A DNA stretch of 18,096 nt from Victivallales bacterium Lenti_02 (GTDB taxonomy: Bacteria; Verrucomicrobiota; Lentisphaeria; Oligosphaerales; Lenti-02). Below, in pieces: positions 13,293 to 18,096 of the stretch; position 1 is the first letter of the stretch; each line of letters opens with the position of its first letter. The translations under genes and the position numbers were made by a program. Under the pieces are notes generated by a model. It saw only the letters and a program-made list of their open reading frames with translations, was not told where the DNA came from and did no database searches. The stretch covers positions 1 to 18,096 of the forward strand of contig LVAZ01000336.1 of the NCBI GenBank assembly GCA_001603055.1, read 5' to 3'.

Positions 13293-16200
13293 CTAGCGGT
13301 TGCTGCTCCAGATGGCGGTGTCCTCGGTCAGGTAGATCCACACTCCACTGGTGGCGGGGGCGGCGCCCTCGCCGGGTTTGCCGTAGGTCATGGTGGCCGC
13401 GCTCCAGACCCAGGAGCTGAGCGGATTCTGGCCGGCGACGGTTCCGCCTGCGGCGACCAGATTCCAGCCGGCGGGCAGCATGGTGCCGCCGACCCAGGGC
13501 ATGCCGGCCAGGGTCAGGGTGGTGTCCTCGATGGCGTAGACCCAGTAGCCGCCGCCGGCCTGGAGCCCGGTGGGCACCGTGTAGCCGTCGGTTTCGCTCC
13601 ACTGGTAGATGGCCCAGAGGTTCTCGTCGGCGAGGAAGTCCGCCGCCGAGTCGGCGTCGGGAGCGATCGGCACGCCGACCAGGTTCCAGCCGCGGCTGAG
13701 GTTGTAGGTGGCCTCGACGGTCTCGGAGACGATGACGACGAAGCGGAAGGTGGCCGCTTGGGCGGTGGCGTTGACCACGTCGATGCCGCCGGCCGCGCGG
13801 AGGTTGGAGGCTTCGCCGACGGGCGACCAGAGGGCGTCGCAGGCGGCGAGGATGGCCCTGCCCGTCTCGGGCAGGCCGTTGCCGTTCCAGGAAATCCGCC
13901 AGGTTTCGCCGGCGGGGACGGTGACGCCGAGCTGCCAGACGGTGGTCGTGGCCAGGGGGCGGAAGTCGTGGCGGAGCTTGGTGCTGATTCCCTCGGCGAC
14001 CTGGAAGTAGGCTTCGCCGCCAGTGGGCAGCGGGCCTGCGGCGGGCAAGTCCTCGTTCACCACGGCGGCATCGCTGGCGCCGGCCCGGCGACCGTAGGTG
14101 AAGGTGTCGTAGGGACCGGTGCCACTGGTGATGGTCAGTTGGGCGGTGAGACCGCCGACCAGGACGGTGACGGTGCCGGTGGCGGTGGCGCGGCCGTCGT
14201 CGACGGTGAAGGTGAAGCGGTCGTTGCCGACGAAGCCGGCGGCGGGGGTGTAGACCACGCTGGCGCTGTCGCGGGCCAAGGCGATGGTGCCGTGGGCGGG
14301 GTAGCCCGGAGTCCCCTGCCCGGGCAGGGTGAACTGGAGGGCGTCGCCGTCGGCGTCGCTGGCGGTGAGGACGCAGGTGACCGGGGTGCTGACCTCGGTC
14401 GAGACGACGAGGTCGTCGGCGACCGGCACCGAGTTGGCCACCACGTTCACCGAGACCGAACCGAAGGTGGTGTTGGCGGCGGGGATCGATCCGTTGCCCA
14501 CGGTGGTGAGGCCGTAGGTTCCCGCCGCCGTCTGGATGGTGGCGAGGCCGGGTTCGGCGGCCACGAACTGGAGGACGGCGTAGCGGATCGGAGCGGTGTA
14601 GCCGAGGCCGGACTGACCGACGACCCCGCCGCCCAGATCCACGATGCGCCCGTCCGCAAGGGTTCCACCGGTAATCATGGTGAACGGTGCCTGGATGATC
14701 TGGCCGTGAACAAAGGGCAGGGAATATTCGAGCTGGGCGCTCGGGAAGAAGACATCGAAGTCGCCGCCGCCGAAGCCGTGGCTGTCGTAGGTGCGGACAA
14801 AGACCTCGACGGTGAAGGTCTCGCCCTGGCGCACCTCGGCCGGGGCAACCAGAGTGATCGCGGCGGTGCTATCGATTGCGCGCATGCCGGAGCGGACGAT
14901 CCCGCGGCCCGGGACGGTGTAGTCGGTGCCGTAGAGGCCGATGAAGAGGACGAAGTCGTAGTAGTTCACCACGCCGTCCTGGTTGAGATCGGCCAGGGGG
15001 TTGTAGTACGGCTGGCCGACGGAGTTGCCGTAGGCGCCGATGAAGGCGATGAAGTCGGCGTAGTCCACCCGGCCGTCGCCGGTGAGGTCGCCGCGGGCGT
15101 CGTCGTCGGTGAGGGTCAGGGTGACGGCAGCGCCGCCTGGCTGGTAGGCGACGGGGGCGATGACCCCGATGCTCACCACCACCGTCTTGTTGCCGGTGTA
15201 GGTGGTGTTGTCGATGCCGGTGAGGACGGCGGTGCCGGTGGTGCCGCCGGCCGGGATGAGAATCGCGGCGGGGGCGGTGTAGTCGGTGCCATGGACGGCG
15301 GTACCCGCGAAGGCGAGATTCACGGTGACGTTCTCGCTGGCGGCATGGGCCAGGGTGGCGCGGACGGTGGCCGTTCCGCCGTTTTCGGAGAAGACGGCGG
15401 TGCCCACCACGCTCAGCGTGGCGGTGGTGGTGATCTGGACGGTGATCGCCGCGCCGTAGTCCACCAGTTGGACGGGCAGGTTGCCGACGGGCGGGGTGAG
15501 AGTGAGGCCGGACTGGGCGGCGGCGGCGTTCATGGTGAAGGCGCCGGGGGTGGTGGCCACGAAGGGGATGGTGGCGTAGAGGACGCCCTGGGGCGCCTCG
15601 CCGGGCAGCTCGCCCTCGCCGAGGTTGTCGGCGGTGGTGGCGCCGCCGAGTTCGTCGATGTGGCCGGCGGTCTGGTTGACGCTGCCGGAGGTGTAGCTGC
15701 CGGTGAAGGCGGCGCTCAGCAGGGCCTTCGGGTCGAAGACGCCGTCGTAGTTGAAGGCCAGCTCGGGATGGAGCTGGGCGCGGGTCTGGAGGTAGTGGAG
15801 GTCGAGCGGGCCACCGCGGAAGCCGTTGGCGGCGTCGCTGAGTTCCTTGACGTAGACCCCGACGGTGAAGGTGCCGCCCACGGGCACGGCGGCGGCGCTG
15901 GGCACCAGGGTGACGCGGGCGGGCGGCTCGGTGAAGAAGTTCACCACCCGCTCGACGCCGGCGCAGGCGTTGCCGGCCAGGTCGTGGGCGGTGCCGGCCG
16001 GCAGGGTGACGGTGACGACCACCTCGAAGCCGCGGGCCACGGTGGGCACGACGCTGAAGGTGTAGCTCTTGGCGGATACGGCGACGAAGTCGGCGACGGT
16101 GCCGTTGGCGACCACGAGGCTGCCGGCGGCGAAGTCCGCCATGTCCTTGGTGAAGTCCATCCGGAAGCGGATGGGGTTCTCGAAGGTGGGCGTGCCGGAG

Positions 16201-18096
16201 AGCACGGTGAGGGTGGCGACGGGGACGACGGTATCGACCGTCCAGGTGTACACGGTGGGAGCGGCCTGCTTGTTGCCGAGGGCGTCGATGCCCCAGACCC
16301 GGAGGGTGTGCTCGCCATCCGCCAGATTGTCGGCGTAGATGAGGACGGCGATGTTGGTGGGAGCGCTCTCGGCCCCGCCGTCGAGGCTGTAGGTGTATTT
16401 CGCCACATCGTCCCCGCCGACGGTGGCGTTCAGCTCGGTGCTGTTGGTGGGATTGGCGGGAGCGCCGGCCACCAGCTCGGCGACGGGCGGAACGGTGTTG
16501 ATGGTCCAGACGTGCTCGGTGGGAAGTGCCTGCTTGTTGCCGGCCGCGTCGATGCCCCAGACCTGGAGGGTGTGGGGGCCGTTGGCCAGACCGGTGGCGG
16601 TGATGAGGACCGCCACGGCGCGGGACGCGGACTCGGGAGCGCCGTCGAGCGAATAGGTGTAGCGGGCGACGCCGGCACCGCCGACGGTGACGCTGAGACT
16701 GGTGACGTTGGTCGGGTTGGCGGGGGTGCCAAACAGCGCGGCGACGGGGGCGACGGTGTCGACGGTCCAGGTGTACTCGGTGGGAACGACCTGCTTGTTG
16801 CCGAGGGCGTCGATGCCCCAGACCTCGAGGGTGTGCGGGCCGTCGGCCAGTCCGGCGGCGGCGATGGGAACCGCCGCGACGATGGGAGCGCTCTCGGGAG
16901 CGCCGTCAAGGCTGTAGGTGTAGGTGGCGACTCCGGTCCCGCCGACGGTGGCGTTCAGCGCGCTGCTGTTGGTGGGGTTGGCGGGCAGGTTGGTCAGGAC
17001 GGCGGTCGGGGGCGTCGTGTCGATGACCCAGGTATGGGTGGTGGCGACGGCCTGCTTGTTGCCGGCCGCGTCGATGCCCCAGACCCGGAGAGTGTGGGAG
17101 CCGTCCGCCAGACTGCCGGCGGTGATAGGCGTGGCGACAGGAGTCACGGCGCTTTCGGCGGCGCTGTCGAGCTTCCAGGTGTAGGCGACCACGCCGGCCC
17201 CGCCGACGGTGACGTTGAGGGTCTTGTCGGTGGTAGGGTTGGCGGGCAGGTTGGCCATGACGGCGGTCGGGGCGACGGTGTCGTAGACGACAGCGGCCAC
17301 GTTGGAAGCCTGGCTGTTGTTGTTGATGGCGTCCTTGCCGGCGGCGGCAAGCACCTGGACGGTGATCTCGCCTTCGCCGTTGGGGGTGACCATGAAGCTA
17401 TAGGTGAGGCCGCCGTTCGTCGTGGCGGGCGCGGTGGTGACCTTGCCGTTGGTCACGGCGATCTTGGTGGTGCCGGTGAAGCCGGTGACCGCGCGGGAGA
17501 AGGTGGCGGTGAAGGGGATCGGGTACACGCGGGTGGGATTGGTGTGCCCGGCCCCGAGGGCGACGACGCAGAGGGGTCCGGCCGCGTTCCAGTACTCGAC
17601 AGTGGCGGTGTTCGAGGCGGTGTTCTGGTTGCCGACGAAGTCAGCCACCGTGTTTTCGTTGACCGTCACGGTCACCGGGCCGTCGGCGGCCGGGACGATC
17701 TGGACCGCGAAGGTGGTGCCTTCGAGCCCGGCGAAGGCGTTTGCCGTGCCGTTCGTGACCGTCAGGTCGCCGCTGGAGAAGCCGTAGATGTACTTGGTGA
17801 AGGTGACGTTGAAGACGAGCGGGTTGGCGCTGGCCGGGCCGGCCGGGGCGACGACGGTGGCGGCGGGCCGGGTGTAGTCCACCAGAACGGCGTCGCTGGA
17901 GAAGATGTCGCTGGTGTTGCCGGCGTCGTCGGTGGCGCGGACCTGGACGATGTAGCGGCGACCGTGCTGGGGCGTCACGTCGTTCGTGTCGAAGGTGTGT
18001 TCGAGGTAGCCGCCGGGGAGCAAGGCGCTGGCCTGCTGCTTCCAGCCGGTGATCGCGTAGGGATAGAGGCTGGACTCGCAGGCGCGGTTGTAGGCG
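13293..18096 (-). CDS. Giant extracellular scaffold/adhesin with cohesin-like and dockerin domains, 5' end outside window
   Basis: The frame is open from the window edge to TAG at 13293-13295, giving 1,600 visible residues (f1-f1600). A TTG at 18023 is internal: the codons above it continue the same Ig/Fn3-like domain (SSLYPYAITGWKQQ into the following strand), so the true start lies outside. The domains are an Ig/Fn3-like end (f1-70), two SwmB-like Ig modules (f76-273), four tandem Ig-like repeats (f275-625), a third SwmB-like module (f626-726), cohesin-like 1 (f727-888), Calx-beta (f889-1001), dockerin type I (f1002-1056), cohesin-like 2 (f1078-1219), a cadherin-like/tandem-95 domain (f1220-1313), an unassigned stretch (f1317-1460) and a duplicated GWNLV module (f1464-1600). 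No enzyme domain is visible. The role is probably structural, in adhesion or in assembly of extracellular complexes. It lies upstream of and co-oriented with the protease gene, but a terminator-like repeat separates them, so they need not share a transcript. Confidence 0.88.
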   Translation of the reverse strand, partial: AYNRACESSLYPYAITGWKQQASALLPGGYLEHTFDTNDVTPQHGRRYIVQVRATDDAGNTSDIFSSDAVLVDYTRPAATVVAPAGPASANPLVFNVTFTKYIYGFSSGDLTVTNGTANAFAGLEGTTFAVQIVPAADGPVTVTVNENTVADFVGNQNTASNTATVEYWNAAGPLCVVALGAGHTNPTRVYPIPFTATFSRAVTGFTGTTKIAVTNGKVTTAPATTNGGLTYSFMVTPNGEGEITVQVLAAAGKDAINNNSQASNVAAVVYDTVAPTAVMANLPANPTTDKTLNVTVGGAGVVAYTWKLDSAAESAVTPVATPITAGSLADGSHTLRVWGIDAAGNKQAVATTHTWVIDTTPPTAVLTNLPANPTNSSALNATVGGTGVATYTYSLDGAPESAPIVAAVPIAAAGLADGPHTLEVWGIDALGNKQVVPTEYTWTVDTVAPVAALFGTPANPTNVTSLSVTVGGAGVARYTYSLDGAPESASRAVAVLITATGLANGPHTLQVWGIDAAGNKQALPTEHVWTINTVPPVAELVAGAPANPTNSTELNATVGGDDVAKYTYSLDGGAESAPTNIAVLIYADNLADGEHTLRVWGIDALGNKQAAPTVYTWTVDTVVPVATLTVLSGTPTFENPIRFRMDFTKDMADFAAGSLVVANGTVADFVAVSAKSYTFSVVPTVARGFEVVVTVTLPAGTAHDLAGNACAGVERVVNFFTEPPARVTLVPSAAAVPVGGTFTVGVYVKELSDAANGFRGGPLDLHYLQTRAQLHPELAFNYDGVFDPKALLSAAFTGSYTSGSVNQTAGHIDELGGATTADNLGEGELPGEAPQGVLYATIPFVATTPGAFTMNAAAAQSGLTLTPPVGNLPVQLVDYGAAITVQITTTATLSVVGTAVFSENGGTATVRATLAHAASENVTVNLAFAGTAVHGTDYTAPAAILIPAGGTTGTAVLTGIDNTTYTGNKTVVVSIGVIAPVAYQPGGAAVTLTLTDDDARGDLTGDGRVDYADFIAFIGAYGNSVGQPYYNPLADLNQDGVVNYYDFVLFIGLYGTDYTVPGRGIVRSGMRAIDSTAAITLVAPAEVRQGETFTVEVFVRTYDSHGFGGGDFDVFFPSAQLEYSLPFVHGQIIQAPFTMITGGTLADGRIVDLGGGVVGQSGLGYTAPIRYAVLQFVAAEPGLATIQTAAGTYGLTTVGNGSIPAANTTFGSVSVNVVANSVPVADDLVVSTEVSTPVTCVLTASDADGDALQFTLPGQGTPGYPAHGTIALARDSASVVYTPAAGFVGNDRFTFTVDDGRATATGTVTVLVGGLTAQLTITSGTGPYDTFTYGRRAGASDAAVVNEDLPAAGPLPTGGEAYFQVAEGISTKLRHDFRPLATTTVWQLGVTVPAGETWRISWNGNGLPETGRAILAACDALWSPVGEASNLRAAGGIDVVNATAQAATFRFVVIVSETVEATYNLSRGWNLVGVPIAPDADSAADFLADENLWAIYQWSETDGYTVPTGLQAGGGYWVYAIEDTTLTLAGMPWVGGTMLPAGWNLVAAGGTVAGQNPLSSWVWSAATMTYGKPGEGAAPATSGVWIYLTEDTAIWSSNR
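13296..13706 (-). other. Duplicated GWNLV C-terminal module
   Basis: The last 137 residues hold two related halves. Half 1 (f1464 on) has LSRGWNLVGVPI, WAIYQWSETDGYTVPTGLQ and GGGYWVYAIEDTTLTLAG. Half 2 (f1540 on) has LPAGWNLVAAGGT, SSWVWSAATMTYGKPGE and ATSGVWIYLTEDTAIWSS. Each is about 65 residues with GWNLV, a W-x-W/Y strand and a closing W-[VI]-Y-x-x-E-D-T strand. No hydrophobic anchor, LPXTG or PEP-CTERM motif follows. I know of similar GWNLxSxP units at the ends of secreted bacterial proteins but cannot name the family with certainty. Confidence 0.55.
14157..14438 (-). other. Cadherin-like / tandem-95 Ig-like domain
   Basis: Fragment residues f1220-1313 carry the family signature: NSVPVADDLVVSTEVSTPV, LTASDADGDALQFTL, HGTIALARD, VVYTPAAGFVGNDRFTFTVDDG and TGTVTVLV. 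This is the 'NxxPVAxDxxxxTxxxTxVxxxLxAxDxDGDxLxFxL' pattern of bacterial cadherin-like repeats. It is a calcium-dependent spacer in large surface proteins. Confidence 0.85.
14439..14866 (-). other. Cohesin-like domain 2
   Basis: Fragment residues f1078-1219 begin AAITLVAPAEVRQGETFTVEVFV, followed by GGGDFDVFFPSAQLEYS, IRYAVLQFVAAEPGLATI and a final VSVNVV strand. This repeats the layout of cohesin-like domain 1 with little identity. With the first copy it flanks Calx-beta and the dockerin. Confidence 0.6.
14928..15092 (-). other. Dockerin type I domain
   Basis: Fragment residues f1002-1056 have two F-hand units: GDLTGDGRVDYADFIAFIGAYG and ADLNQDGVVNYYDFVLFIGLYG. Both calcium loops are complete (D-x-[TN]-x-D-G-x-V-[DN]-x-x-D) and both helices end in G-x-Y-G. 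The domain lies inside the protein between Calx-beta and the second cohesin-like domain, whereas dockerins are more often terminal. It should bind a cohesin; the partner is unknown. Confidence 0.88.
15093..15431 (-). other. Calx-beta domain
   Basis: Fragment residues f889-1001 show the Calx-beta series: AVFSENGGTATVRATL, VTVNLAFAGTAVHGTDYT, ILIPAGGTTGTAVLTGIDN, KTVVVSIG and a closing VTLTLTDDDAR. The terminal acidic DDD is the usual calcium-site segment. This domain commonly stabilises bacterial adhesins with calcium. Confidence 0.85.
15432..15917 (-). other. Cohesin-like domain 1
   Basis: Fragment residues f727-888 start with VTLVPSAAAVPVGGTFTVGV, the cohesin-type opening (V-x-V-G-[GD]-x-F-x-V-x-V). 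They continue with GGPLDLHY, PQGVLYATIPFVA and PGAFTMNAAAAQSGLTL, which fit the jelly-roll strands of bacterial cohesins. A 160-residue length is normal. Cohesins bind dockerins, but distant cohesin-like folds also occur in other surface proteins. Confidence 0.6.
16224..17273 (-). repeat. Four tandem Ig-like repeats of 87-88 residues
   Basis: Each unit contains P-A-N-P-T-[NT], x-V-G-G-x-x-V-x-x-Y-T-[WY], [SK]-L-D-[GS]-[AG]-x-E-S-A, L-[AN]-[DN]-G-x-H-T-L, a nearly invariant V-W-G-I-D-A-x-G-N-K-Q and T-W-[TV]-[VI]-[DN]-T. The DNA word cctgcttgttgcc recurs near 16265, 16529, 16790 and 17051, giving periods of 264, 261 and 261 bp. The unit resembles the common bacterial Ig-like 'HTLxVxAxDxAGN' repeat. 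The similarity at DNA level points to fairly recent duplication or continuing recombination. Confidence 0.85.

Noticed and set aside
8176..13296. Plus-strand open frame of 1,706 codons running through the intergenic region
   Set aside because: It is the same antisense shadow in the same codon phase. It starts at a weak TTG and covers the M6 zinc site, and its product shows no domain.
18021..18023. TTG as the start codon of the upstream gene
   Set aside because: The frame stays open above it with residues that continue the same Ig/Fn3-like domain, and no signal peptide follows. The true start is outside the window.

Overview
The window is a GC-rich stretch (roughly 65-70% G+C by eye in the coding parts) holding two very large genes, both on the minus strand and both cut by the window edges. 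Upstream lies the 3' part of a multi-domain extracellular protein (18096..13293; at least 1,600 residues, N-terminus outside). After a 557-bp intergenic region comes the 5' part of a second giant (12735..1; 4,245 residues visible, no stop codon, C-terminus outside). No RNA gene, insertion sequence, CRISPR array or phage gene was seen.

The downstream giant starts with a signal peptide, a propeptide and a complete M6 (immune inhibitor A-type) zinc metalloprotease domain (HETGH...D, Met-turn). It continues with a sialidase-like Asp-box region, about ten Ig-like modules (several carrying a DxNxNGxxD loop), an NHL-type beta-propeller region, a second propeller-like region, thrombospondin type-3/EF-like calcium-loop arrays and a LamG domain. 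The upstream protein has Ig-like modules, four tandem Ig-like repeats of 87-88 residues, a cohesin-like domain, Calx-beta, a type I dockerin, a second cohesin-like domain, a cadherin-like/tandem-95 domain and a duplicated GWNLV C-terminal module.

This mix of giant secreted beta-proteins, dockerin plus cohesin in one chain, TSP3 arrays and LamG next to an M6 protease suggests an uncultured member of the PVC group (Lentisphaerota, Kiritimatiellota or Planctomycetota) or a similar degrader of biopolymers. That assignment is inference only.

The intergenic region contains a strong terminator-like inverted repeat after the upstream gene, an AT-richer stretch with a dyad, a 15-bp palindrome, and a leader with two mutually exclusive hairpins, one followed by a T-run, that looks like a transcription attenuator for the protease gene. 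The working picture is two calcium-dependent surface or secreted proteins, one a scaffold or adhesin with cohesin/dockerin contacts and the other a protease tethered to a long adhesive stalk. The main anomalies are a compositionally foreign segment inside the protease gene (about 7816-8565) and a repeated NGxYxxGE calcium-loop module that I cannot assign to a known family.
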